A DNA stretch of 5,585 nucleotides, taken from JBPEXY01 sp052031065. GTDB lineage: Bacteria > Pseudomonadota > Gammaproteobacteria > Immundisolibacterales > Immundisolibacteraceae. Both the position numbers and the translations under genes were made by a program. Shown piece after piece: positions 1-5,585 of the stretch (its first letter is position 1; every line of letters starts with the position of its first letter). The DNA lies in the NCBI GenBank assembly GCA_052031065.1, contig JBPEXY010000238.1:1-5585 (forward strand), in the 5' to 3' direction. The notes under the pieces are model-generated. The model had not been told where the DNA came from. It worked only from the letters and a program-made list of their open reading frames with translations, and did no database searches.

Positions 1-817
1 AATGCTGGCAGCTGGGGCAGTAGAAGCTGCTGCGCTGGTTGTGGCGTTGCTGTTTGATTGGCGTTGAGCAGACCAGGCAGGGCTCGCCGGTGCGGCCATA
101 AACAGCCAGCTCCTGGGCAAAGTACCCCGGTTTGCCATCGCCGGTCTGAAAATCTTTCAGGGTGGTCCCCCCGGCATCAATGGCTGCTCTGAGCCGCTGC
201 TGAATCTTCACGGCCAGATCCCGCCACTGGCGACGGCTCAGCCGACGTGTCTGCGTTGATGGTCTGATACCGGCAAGAAACAGCGCTTCATTGGCGTAGA
301 TGTTGCCGACGCCGACCACCACATCGGCATTCATAATGAAGTTTTTTACCGCTATCCGCCGGCCATGCGCCGCCAGGTGCAGGTGGTCCGCCAGTTCGTC
401 AGCGGACAGTTCCAGCGGTTCGGGGCCAAGGTGGACGAGCAGTTTGTGGGCTTCCGGTTCCTGTGCCCATAACAGCGCACCGAAACGGCGCGGGTCGTGG
501 AGGCGCAGGGTGCGCCCGCTCCCCAGCTCAATATCGATATGGTCGTGTTTGCGACGGCTACTGCCGACCGGCAGGTGGCAGAGACTGCCCGACATGCCCA
601 GATGGAGAATCAGGCTGCCAACCGCAGTATCTATGAGCAGGTATTTGCTACGACGGCGCAACCCGGTAATGGTCTGGCCGGCGAAGCGCTCCGGTAGTTC
701 TTCTGGCACTGGCCAGCGCAGGCGGCCGTCGTGGACCCTGATCCGGCGGATTGTCTGCGCTTCACAGATTGGTGCCAACGCGCGGCGGGTGGTCTCCACT
801 TCGGGTAGTTCAGGCAT
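1..817 (-). CDS. mutM: Formamidopyrimidine-DNA glycosylase / AP lyase (Fpg), complete except for the stop codon
   Basis: Base-excision repair enzyme that removes 8-oxoguanine and formamidopyrimidines from DNA and then cleaves the abasic site. The frame is intact for 272 residues (E. coli MutM has 269), and the first base of the next codon is T, so a stop codon probably lies just left of the window. Visible hallmarks are the N-terminal MPELPEVET, in which Pro2 is the catalytic nucleophile and Glu3 the acid, the conserved lysine in RRSKYLL (Lys58), LHLGMSG (Met75) and DPRRFG (108-113), which hold the void-filling residues, the helix-two-turn-helix motif VVVGVGNIYANEALF (166-180), and a C-terminal zinc finger C-x2-C-x16-C-x2-C (Cys247, 250, 267, 270). 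The start at 817 is fixed because Pro2 must follow the initiator Met. The Shine-Dalgarno is weak (GAG, 7 bases away). The gene lies 35 bases after the DUF4340 gene with no terminator between, so it may be the last cistron of that operon. Confidence 0.97.
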   Translation of the reverse strand, partial: MPELPEVETTRRALAPICEAQTIRRIRVHDGRLRWPVPEELPERFAGQTITGLRRRSKYLLIDTAVGSLILHLGMSGSLCHLPVGSSRRKHDHIDIELGSGRTLRLHDPRRFGALLWAQEPEAHKLLVHLGPEPLELSADELADHLHLAAHGRRIAVKNFIMNADVVVGVGNIYANEALFLAGIRPSTQTRRLSRRQWRDLAVKIQQRLRAAIDAGGTTLKDFQTGDGKPGYFAQELAVYGRTGEPCLVCSTPIKQQRHNQRSSFYCPSCQH

Positions 818-840
818 GGGGAAGCTCAGGCATGGGGAAG
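810..840. repeat. Tandem duplication (15-base identical units, period 16) over the mutM start
   Basis: A 15-base unit at 810-824 is repeated exactly at 826-840, separated by one base. Each copy carries the mutM start context (minus strand CTTCCCCATGCCTGA). The upstream copy therefore has its own ATG at 833, which opens a seven-codon frame (MPELPHA, then TGA at 812-810) that overlaps the first codons of mutM in another frame. Only the ATG at 817 leads into mutM. The upstream copy also places a GAG seven bases before the true ATG, which serves as a weak Shine-Dalgarno. The repeat is read directly from the sequence; any regulatory role is inference. Confidence 0.9.
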
Positions 841-852
841 TCGTACCGTTGA

Positions 853-1743
853 TTAGGGGCTGGGTGTGGGAGTTTCCGGTAACAGCTGTTTGGCCAGTTC
901 CGGCTCAAGCTGGTGGGCGACACCCCGCTGCGGGCAGAGTAGACCAAAATCACCACCCTGTTCCAGCCAGAACAGGGTGAGCTCCTGGCGTTCGCCGCTA
1001 CCGCTGTCGACCCAGTCGAGTCTGATCTTCGGCAGGGCGCCAAATTCGCTCCCGTCGGGCAGCGGTATTGCGCCCATGGTGTGCAGATGCTGCCAGCGCT
1101 GCGCAAGTGCGTTGAGCTGCGACTGGTCTAGGTCCAGCTCCAGCGGCTGATCGCCCTGTACCTGCCAGCCCTGTTGGGTGTTATGAATGACCAGACCGGG
1201 AAGCTCAATGCGGGTTAGCCGACTCTGTTCGCTGAGCAGGCGGTTGGCGACCCAGTCGACCCAGCGGGAGTTGGCGTGGTGGAAGTAGAAATCGTTAATC
1301 AGCACCACATCACCGTCGCTGAAACCGTAGCGCCGCTGGCCCACCGGGCTGCGACGACCGAAAACGAATCGGCTATCGGCAAAGGAGACGGTCACCTCAG
1401 CGCCGTCGCGCTGAAATTGCTGGTGTTCCATGCCAGTAGGGGTGAATCGTTCATAAACGGGGGCCGAAACCATCGCCAGTAGCGCCTCTACTTTCAGCTT
1501 GCTGGCCGGCTGGGTATAGGGGGTTTGCAGTTGCCAGCCGTCACCGTGGCGCACCAGGGTGATGTTCTCTTTGTCCGCTGTGCTAATCGTCAGCTGATCA
1601 ATTTCTTCCGGCGTGAGGTTGGCGAGCAGCCGCCCCGGTTCACCCGCTGACGTCGACGGCTCTGTTCCCCGCCAGAGAAGTACCGCCAGCAGTGCGGCAA
1701 GTGCGAGCAGAAAAGCGTTAATGCGGTTTAGCGATAGCGCCAC
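853..1743 (-). CDS. DUF4340 domain protein, membrane-anchored, partner of the Gld-type ABC system
   Basis: A 296-residue protein of unknown biochemical function that fits the DUF4340 family, whose members are commonly found beside GldG-type ABC transporter auxiliary genes. One hydrophobic segment (about residues 9-25) follows a short N-terminus with Arg7 and precedes Arg25, so the protein is probably anchored with the rest in the periplasm. Two similar sections follow: LTPEEIDQLTIS through GDGWQLQTP (about 43-95), and a second from SRLTRIELPG through QGWQVQGDQP (about 174-222). The C-terminal tail is proline-rich (PETPTPSP). The start codon is GTG at 1743; it is supported by an AAGGA four bases upstream and by its position immediately before the anchor. 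It overlaps the preceding GldG-type gene by 16 bases, so the two are co-translated. The family assignment rests on pattern and context, not on a search. Confidence 0.85.
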   Translation of the reverse strand: MALSLNRINAFLLALAALLAVLLWRGTEPSTSAGEPGRLLANLTPEEIDQLTISTADKENITLVRHGDGWQLQTPYTQPASKLKVEALLAMVSAPVYERFTPTGMEHQQFQRDGAEVTVSFADSRFVFGRRSPVGQRRYGFSDGDVVLINDFYFHHANSRWVDWVANRLLSEQSRLTRIELPGLVIHNTQQGWQVQGDQPLELDLDQSQLNALAQRWQHLHTMGAIPLPDGSEFGALPKIRLDWVDSGSGERQELTLFWLEQGGDFGLLCPQRGVAHQLEPELAKQLLPETPTPSP

Positions 1744-3098
1744 CAGGTCCTTGCTCCGATCAATGCATATAGAAGTGGCAGCAGAAACAGGAAACCGCCA
1801 GCGATAAACAGGGCGTGGGTCGGGGACAGATCCAGTTCAAGATCCGTTCGGGCAACCGGTGGAATGTTGATCAGTCGCTCATCTCCGGCAAGCCAGTTAA
1901 TCATGTTGACTCCCAGCTGCAGGTTACCGCCGTTGCCGAGGTAGGCGTTGGAGAGAAAATCCCCGTCGCCAACCACCACTGCCCGCGCGGTTCTGGCCGG
2001 CGTTGGTTCCTGGCTGGCGGTCTGCGCAGGGCGCTCCATGGCCAGTGCAATGGTTGCCGGACCGCGTAGATCCTGCTGTGGGTCGAAGCTGACATCAGCG
2101 GTGAGTGGTCCCTGTTCCAGCCATCCCTGGTCGGCGGCGATGATCAACGGTTGTGACTGCCAGCGCTGGTCGGTCGGCGATACACCGGTGGCCAGCGGGA
2201 ACAGGGTCGAAAGTTCAAACCGACCGAGAATGGAGTGCTCCCGGTAGTTGGCTCGGGTGGCGAGGGTGAAGGCGCCACTGCCGGTCAGCTCCATGCCGGC
2301 AGGATCGACCAGAGTGCCGGGCAAAAACCGGATACCCAGCTCGGTCGCCAGTGGCGTCAGACCGTGCAGAGATTTGCCGGTGTTGCCCGGCGCCGCCGGC
2401 TCGCCGAGCCAGAGTAGTGACCCACCTTCGCTGATGTACCCCAGCAGTGCGGCGACCTCGTGGCCACTCATATCTGTTTGCGGTGTTGTCAGCACCAATA
2501 GCGTTCCGGCGGTTGGCAGCGGCTGGCCGGGCCTGATCGGCGCTTCAATGACGCTGAATCCCTGGTTGCGCAGAGCCTGACTGAAACTACCAAAATCATG
2601 ATTAGCCTGACCATCGGCTGCCGGTTGACCATGGCCGCTGATAAACCTGATTTCGATACCGGTTCCCCGGCTGAGTCGCAGAATTGCGTTGCTCAGGGAC
2701 TGCTCATCCAGTTGACTGATGATTTCACTACGTTCACCAAACTGCAGGTGCAGCAGACCATCCTGGCGTACCCCGGCGGCGGCCGCTTCAGCAGGGAACC
2801 GGTCAGGGTTAATGTGGCGAAAACTGATCTGTTCAGAGTGTTGCTGGTAGCGACCGAGCCGTTCCTCAACAGCCCGGGCCAGGGCCTTGTCGCGGGTAAA
2901 AATGGTGGCGGTGAGCGGTTGCGACAGCTGGTTAACAATTTGCACGCTTGCTGGTGTCAGCGTGTGGCGAGCGGCGGCGGTCCAGTCGCTGTGGAGGTTG
3001 CGTTGCAGGGCCAAAGCGCCGGCCAACAGCGTAACCGTAACCAGCAACAGAATCGATATTGCCACCTGCCAGCGGGGGTGTAGGCGTTGCCCAGCCAT
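1728..3098 (-). CDS. GldG-type ABC transporter auxiliary protein (ABC_transp_aux family), membrane-anchored
   Basis: A 456-residue protein of the GldG-like family, described as an auxiliary component of gliding-type ABC transporters with no established enzymatic activity. It has an N-terminal membrane segment (about 12-31), a large extracytoplasmic domain (about 33-425) and a C-terminal membrane segment (about 428-449) ending in a basic tail. Family signatures are the stretch after the first helix, HTLTPASVQIVNQLSQPLTA (45-64), then FISGHGQP (152-159) and VVVGDGDFLSNAYLG (374-388), which probably form a GATase/ThuA-like fold. I chose the ATG at 3098 because it overlaps the permease stop by one base (TGATG) and sits just before the first helix. 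The frame stays open upstream to 3407, but that part lies wholly inside the permease gene and does not look like protein. It probably works with the ATPase and permease and the downstream DUF4340 protein; that grouping is inferred from gene order. Confidence 0.88.
   Translation of the reverse strand: MAGQRLHPRWQVAISILLLVTVTLLAGALALQRNLHSDWTAAARHTLTPASVQIVNQLSQPLTATIFTRDKALARAVEERLGRYQQHSEQISFRHINPDRFPAEAAAAGVRQDGLLHLQFGERSEIISQLDEQSLSNAILRLSRGTGIEIRFISGHGQPAADGQANHDFGSFSQALRNQGFSVIEAPIRPGQPLPTAGTLLVLTTPQTDMSGHEVAALLGYISEGGSLLWLGEPAAPGNTGKSLHGLTPLATELGIRFLPGTLVDPAGMELTGSGAFTLATRANYREHSILGRFELSTLFPLATGVSPTDQRWQSQPLIIAADQGWLEQGPLTADVSFDPQQDLRGPATIALAMERPAQTASQEPTPARTARAVVVGDGDFLSNAYLGNGGNLQLGVNMINWLAGDERLINIPPVARTDLELDLSPTHALFIAGGFLFLLPLLYALIGARTWWRYR
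1748..1752 (-). promoter_or_regulatory. Shine-Dalgarno AAGGA supporting the GTG start of the DUF4340 gene
   Basis: Minus-strand AAGGA ends four bases before the GTG at 1743. A GGAG further upstream (1754-1757) has a 10-base spacing. Both lie inside the last codons of the preceding gene, consistent with reinitiation across the 16-base overlap. This is the main support for choosing the non-ATG start. Confidence 0.6.
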
Positions 3099-3868
3099 CA
3101 ACTGGCGCCTGTCAGTCGCTGACTCTGCAGCCTGAGTATGGTCAGTCCCAGCGGCAGAGCGGTCAGCAGTAAAAAGTAGATCAGGTTGCCACTGCCCACC
3201 CAGCCGCTCAGCAGAGCGCGAAAGTGGGTCAGGGTTGAGAGCGTCGGCAACAGTGCCGCCTGCGCCTGCGCCTGTGCGCCATTGCCGCCAGCGGCAGATT
3301 CCAGCAGCCAGAGGCCGAGCAGTAGTGCGAAAGAGATCATCACCGCAGCAGCGGGGTGGCGGGTCAATGAGGATGCCCAGAGGCCAACAGCGACGAAGGC
3401 GCCGCAAAGCAGGCCAAGTGCCAGCATGTTGGCGCCGAGCAGGCCCCAGTCCAGATCAACAGCGCCAGTCAGGCTCAGTGGCATTGCCAGCAGTGGCAGA
3501 TTAAGCAGCAGCGTGAACAGGTAGAGGCCAGCAAACTTGCCCACCACGATGGCAGGTAACGCAACCGGTGCGCTGGTTAGCAGGACCAGGGTCTGGTCGC
3601 GCTGCTGCTCGGCAAAACTGCGCATGGTGATTAGTGGTAACACCATCATCATCAGCAGTCCGCTAGCGGCAAACAGGGGCGTAAATACCAGCTCGGTGAC
3701 CCCCGGCGGGTTGGTCAGTGCCAGCAGCTGCGAACGGTAGGTGTCGTACTGTTCCAGGTGGATCAGAAAAAGCCATGCCTGAATCGCGCTTATCGCGCAG
3801 AGTGCTGCCCAGGCCAGCGGGCTGCGCAGCAGGCTCTTCAGTTCCCGTGTGGCGATCAACATGATCAT
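3098..3868 (-). CDS. ABC-2 type transporter permease (GldF-like)
   Basis: A 256-residue integral membrane subunit that should form the translocation path for the ATPase encoded just upstream. Six hydrophobic segments can be placed at about 16-37, 60-82, 106-131, 143-168, 172-192 and 227-247, the usual ABC-2 layout. After the second segment comes RSFAEQQRDQTLVLLTSAPV (83-102), which matches the ABC-2 coupling motif in which an E-x-x-x-x-T-L-x-x-L-L-x-x-P pattern contacts the ATPase. A low-complexity Ala-Gln run (about 197-205) lies in the loop before the last helix. The ATG at 3868 overlaps the ATPase stop by four bases (ATGA), with AAGGA nine bases upstream; an in-frame ATG two codons later is possible. 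The stop overlaps the next gene by one base. GldF is the closest named relative by context; the substrate cannot be read from the sequence. Confidence 0.9.
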   Translation of the reverse strand: MIMLIATRELKSLLRSPLAWAALCAISAIQAWLFLIHLEQYDTYRSQLLALTNPPGVTELVFTPLFAASGLLMMMVLPLITMRSFAEQQRDQTLVLLTSAPVALPAIVVGKFAGLYLFTLLLNLPLLAMPLSLTGAVDLDWGLLGANMLALGLLCGAFVAVGLWASSLTRHPAAAVMISFALLLGLWLLESAAGGNGAQAQAQAALLPTLSTLTHFRALLSGWVGSGNLIYFLLLTALPLGLTILRLQSQRLTGAS

Positions 3869-4854
3869 TCTTGCTGTTCCTTGGGAATCGGCTGGTCTGG
3901 ATCATTATCTGGCTCTGCTAGGGCCGCACCGTCCTGTGATGTGATTTGCAGAAACAGCTGCTCCAGCGACTGGCTGGTGGGTGAGAGTTGGCGGAGTTTC
4001 CAGCCTCGGGTGGCGCACTGCTGTAACAGCTGGTCCACTGCCCGGTCCGTGTCCGCCAGAGTGATTTCGATCTGGCCGGTGGTGGTGCCGGCTCGACAGC
4101 TCACGACGTCGGTGAGTTCCTTCAGGCTGTCACTGTCAACCGGCTGTTGAAAACGCAGCAGATAGGTCGCGCCGTTTTCTGCCTGCAGGTCAGCCAGGGC
4201 GCCCTGCAGCACCAGCCTGCCGGCGTTGATGATCTGCACATGACTACAGACTGCCTGCACTTCGCTGAGAATGTGGGTCGATAACAGAATGCTGTGTTGC
4301 TGCCCAAGTTCGCGGATCAGCTGGCGGATCTCCTCGATCTGTCGCGGATCGAGGCCGATGGTCGGTTCGTCGAGAATCACCAGTGGCGGTTCGTGAATGA
4401 TGGCCTGGGCAATACCCACCCGCTGTTGGTAGCCTTTGGAGAGGTGGCCGATAAGCTTGTCAGTCACCTCGGTCAGACCACAACGCTCCACTGCCAGCTC
4501 CGCTGCCAGTTTAAGTTTTCTGCCGGCAAGCTGGTGGAGGCGACCACAGAAATGGAGAAATTCGTCGACACGGTAGTCCCGGTAGAGCGGTGGCGTGTCC
4601 GGCAGATAGCCAAACTGGTGTCGCGCCGTGAGTGGTTGGCGTTGCAGGTCGTAGCCGCCGAGGGTAATGGTGCCGCCAGTGGGTGCCAGGTTGCCGCTGA
4701 TCAGCCGCATGGTGGTGGATTTGCCGGCGCCGTTGGGACCAAGAAAACCAACTACCTGCCCCGGACCGATGGAAAAATTAATGTCGTGTAGCACCGTGGT
4801 ATCGCCGAAGCGGCGATGGAGGTGGCTAACTTCAAGTAGTGCTGGTGTCGACAT
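3865..4854 (-). CDS. ABC transporter ATP-binding protein (GldA/DrrA-like, ABC-2 exporter type)
   Basis: A 329-residue cytoplasmic ATPase expected to power the adjacent permease. Visible motifs are Walker A GPNGAGKST (39-47), signature LSKGYQQR (138-145), Walker B LVILDEP with its catalytic Glu (158-164), the D-loop GLD (167-169) and the switch His in STHIL (His194). In the Q-loop region it reads GYLPD (82-86) without the usual Gln, as in ABCA/DrrA-like and gliding-type ATPases. The LSKGY form of the signature is also typical of that group. After the nucleotide-binding domain comes a C-terminal domain of about 100 residues and an acidic, proline-containing tail. I chose the ATG at 4854, just before the ABC fold begins; an in-frame ATG at 4908 would add 18 residues that do not look like family sequence. 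No clear Shine-Dalgarno precedes 4854. It is the first gene of the four-gene block and overlaps the permease by four bases. Confidence 0.93.
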   Translation of the reverse strand: MSTPALLEVSHLHRRFGDTTVLHDINFSIGPGQVVGFLGPNGAGKSTTMRLISGNLAPTGGTITLGGYDLQRQPLTARHQFGYLPDTPPLYRDYRVDEFLHFCGRLHQLAGRKLKLAAELAVERCGLTEVTDKLIGHLSKGYQQRVGIAQAIIHEPPLVILDEPTIGLDPRQIEEIRQLIRELGQQHSILLSTHILSEVQAVCSHVQIINAGRLVLQGALADLQAENGATYLLRFQQPVDSDSLKELTDVVSCRAGTTTGQIEITLADTDRAVDQLLQQCATRGWKLRQLSPTSQSLEQLFLQITSQDGAALAEPDNDPDQPIPKEQQE

Positions 4855-4862
4855 AGCGGCAA

Positions 4863-4890
4863 GGTATCGGGTTACGGCGGTTGAAATCAA
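4863..4890 (-). promoter_or_regulatory. Weak candidate promoter for the ABC operon
   Basis: On the minus strand TTGATT (4890-4885) is followed after 16 bases by GATACC (4868-4863). The -10 element is poor (three of six matches to consensus). If used, transcription would begin within a few bases of the ATG at 4854, giving a leaderless or nearly leaderless message, which fits the lack of a Shine-Dalgarno. It is the best sigma-70-like pair I found between the rpmG terminator and the ATPase start, but it is weak, and leakage through the terminator is an alternative source of transcription. Confidence 0.25.
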
Positions 4891-4892
4891 CC
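4879..4892. repeat. Perfect 6-base dyad (GGTTGA-AA-TCAACC) upstream of the ABC operon
   Basis: A perfect inverted repeat with six-base arms and a two-base centre, lying 25-38 bases upstream of the ATPase start codon and covering the candidate -35 element. The arrangement would suit a small operator for a dimeric regulator. The loop is too short for a good RNA hairpin. The dyad is visible; its function is inference. Confidence 0.45.
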
Positions 4893-4936
4893 CCGCAGCC
4901 CGGCGCATCGGCTCGGTCTGGTGCGGTTGCGGGCAT

Positions 4937-4970
4937 AAAAAAAGCGCTGCTCCAGAAGGGGCAGCGCTTT
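4937..4970 (-). terminator. Intrinsic terminator of the rpmB-rpmG operon
   Basis: On the minus strand a 10-base perfect stem, AAAGCGCTGC (4970-4961) pairing with GCAGCGCTTT (4950-4941), encloses a 10-base loop and runs into seven T residues (4943-4937). It lies 57 bases after the rpmG stop. The opposite strand has no T-tract after the stem, so it should act only on minus-strand transcripts and separate the ribosomal genes from the ABC operon. Confidence 0.92.
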
Positions 4971-5027
4971 AACTATCTGGTTGGCCGCAAAAAGAATTGT
5001 GGCGAACCCAGTTCGGTTGAGCCGGAC

Positions 5028-5183
5028 TTACTTGATCTTGGCTTCCTTGTAAGTCACATACTGGCGGATTTTCGGATCAAACTTGCGCACTTCAACCTTC
5101 TCCGGGTGAAGTCTCTTGTTTTTGGTGGTGGTGTAGAAATGGCCGGTGCCAGCACTCGAAACCAGTTTGATTTTATCTCTCAT
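5028..5183 (-). CDS. rpmG: 50S ribosomal protein bL33
   Basis: A 51-residue protein of the large ribosomal subunit, located near the E site. The translation begins MRDKIKLVSSAGTGHFYTTT and ends VTYKEAKIK, which is the conserved bL33 pattern; E. coli bL33 is 55 residues. It contains no cysteine, so it is the zinc-independent form. Two adjacent ATG codons follow the rpmB stop (TAATGATG). The one at 5183 is preferred because the AAGGGAG is seven bases away; the one at 5186, which overlaps the rpmB stop by one base, would leave only four and would add one Met. The gene is translated directly after rpmB and is followed by the terminator. Confidence 0.97.
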   Translation of the reverse strand: MRDKIKLVSSAGTGHFYTTTKNKRLHPEKVEVRKFDPKIRQYVTYKEAKIK

Positions 5184-5185
5184 CA

Positions 5186-5419
5186 TTAAGCTCCCTTGCG
5201 TGCGCGAATGTCGGCCAGCACCGCGTCGATACCCTTCTTATCGATGGTGCGCATACCAGCCCGGGATACCCGCAGCTTTACGAAACGGTTTTCTGATTCC
5301 ACCCAGAACCGGTGGGTCTGCAGGTTGGGCAGAAAACGCCGCCGGGTTTTATTGTGGGCGTGGGAGACGTTGTTACCGCTCATCGGCCGCTTGCCGGTAA
5401 CTTCACATACTCGGGACAT
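5186..5419 (-). CDS. rpmB: 50S ribosomal protein bL28
   Basis: A 77-residue large-subunit ribosomal protein (E. coli has 78). Recognised by the start MSRVCEVTGKRPMSGNN, the central RRRFLPNLQTHRFWVESENR (26-45) and the ending IDKKGIDAVLADIRARKG, all characteristic of bL28. The single N-terminal Cys5 is normal for the proteobacterial form. The start at 5419 is supported by GGAG (5428-5431) eight bases upstream and by the family N-terminus. It forms an operon with rpmG, whose start touches the rpmB stop. Confidence 0.98.
   Translation of the reverse strand: MSRVCEVTGKRPMSGNNVSHAHNKTRRRFLPNLQTHRFWVESENRFVKLRVSRAGMRTIDKKGIDAVLADIRARKGA
5191..5197 (-). promoter_or_regulatory. Shine-Dalgarno AAGGGAG for rpmG
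   Basis: It lies inside the last codons of rpmB. Spacing is seven bases to the ATG at 5183 and four bases to the ATG at 5186, which favours the second ATG as the rpmG start. Confidence 0.7.
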
Positions 5420-5551
5420 CGGTACTTCTCCGTCGAACTGTTCAAAATCAAAATAAGGTGGTGCGAATGACAGGGTCTGGCCGGAGTTTCCACAAACAGC
5501 ATTATCGATTCTGTAACGGATACCGGCGGGCCTGCTGGCACAGGGCGCGGA

Positions 5552-5580
5552 TTTATACCAGATTCTGCGACCACTGAACA
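5552..5580 (-). promoter_or_regulatory. Extended -10 sigma-70 promoter for rpmB-rpmG
   Basis: On the minus strand TATAAA (5557-5552) is preceded by TGG (5560-5558), an extended -10 element. A poor -35, TGTTCA (5580-5575), lies at the ideal 17-base spacing. The bases after the -10 are GC-rich (TCCGCGCCC), as is typical of stringently controlled ribosomal promoters. Transcription should begin near 5545, giving a leader of about 126 bases. The promoter elements are seen; stringent control is inferred from the discriminator. Confidence 0.7.
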
Positions 5581-5585
5581 GGGCT

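Noticed and set aside
300..980. Plus-strand open frame of 226 codons opposite mutM
   Set aside because: It is antisense to intact mutM, with a Ser/Arg-rich low-complexity translation typical of a shadow frame in GC-rich DNA.
810..1106. Minus-strand open frame of 98 codons ending MPELPHA
   Set aside because: It overlaps the end of the DUF4340 gene in another frame. The MutM-like ending is only the duplicated mutM start, not a second MutM fragment.
3099..3407. Open N-terminal extension of the GldG-type gene, adding about 103 codons
   Set aside because: It lies entirely inside the permease gene in another frame, its translation is Arg/Trp/Cys-rich without family resemblance, and the ATG at 3098 sits at the expected stop-start overlap just before the first membrane helix.
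4294..4791. Plus-strand open frame of 165 codons opposite the ABC ATPase
   Set aside because: It covers the Walker A, signature and Walker B region in antisense; its openness follows from the codon pattern of the real gene, and no ribosome binding site or family motif is seen.
4855..4908. Longer ATPase start at 4908
   Set aside because: The extra 18 residues (Arg/Ala-rich) lack family resemblance, and the ABC fold begins soon after the ATG at 4854. Not fully excluded, since 4854 lacks a Shine-Dalgarno.
4971..5027. Possible small gene or second hairpin between rpmG and its terminator
   Set aside because: No open frame with a ribosome binding site and no convincing stem; it reads as plain 3' untranslated sequence.

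Overview
The window is a compact, moderately GC-rich chromosomal segment, almost certainly from a gammaproteobacterium. The evidence is the rpmB-rpmG pair, a cysteine-free bL33 of the Pseudomonas/E. coli type, bL28 beginning MSRVCEVTGKRP, and mutM close by. I cannot name a genus from sequence alone. Every gene I can support lies on the minus strand, so transcription runs from the right edge to the left edge. No tRNA, rRNA, CRISPR array, insertion sequence or phage gene is visible.

Layout, in transcription order. (1) 5420-5585 is a leader with a good extended -10 promoter for the ribosomal protein operon. (2) rpmB (bL28) and rpmG (bL33) follow, nearly fused, and end at a strong intrinsic terminator (4937-4970). 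(3) A four-gene block of overlapping genes begins about 80 bases later: an ABC ATPase (3865-4854), an ABC-2 type permease (3098-3868), a GldG-type membrane-anchored auxiliary protein (1728-3098) and a DUF4340 protein (853-1743). Each junction overlaps, by 4, 1 and 16 bases in turn, which indicates one translationally coupled operon. (4) mutM (formamidopyrimidine-DNA glycosylase) starts 35 bases after the DUF4340 stop and runs to the left edge, where only its final stop codon falls outside the window.

The four-gene block is the least understood part. It resembles the GldA/GldF/GldG ABC system known from gliding Bacteroidetes, with a DUF4340 partner added, but nothing else here suggests gliding. 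The simplest reading is one envelope complex: a cytoplasmic ATPase, a six-helix permease and two single-anchor proteins with large periplasmic domains. Its substrate is unknown. Two small-scale features deserve attention: a tandem duplication of the mutM start region that creates an out-of-frame mini-ORF overlapping the true start, and a perfect dyad just upstream of the ABC operon.
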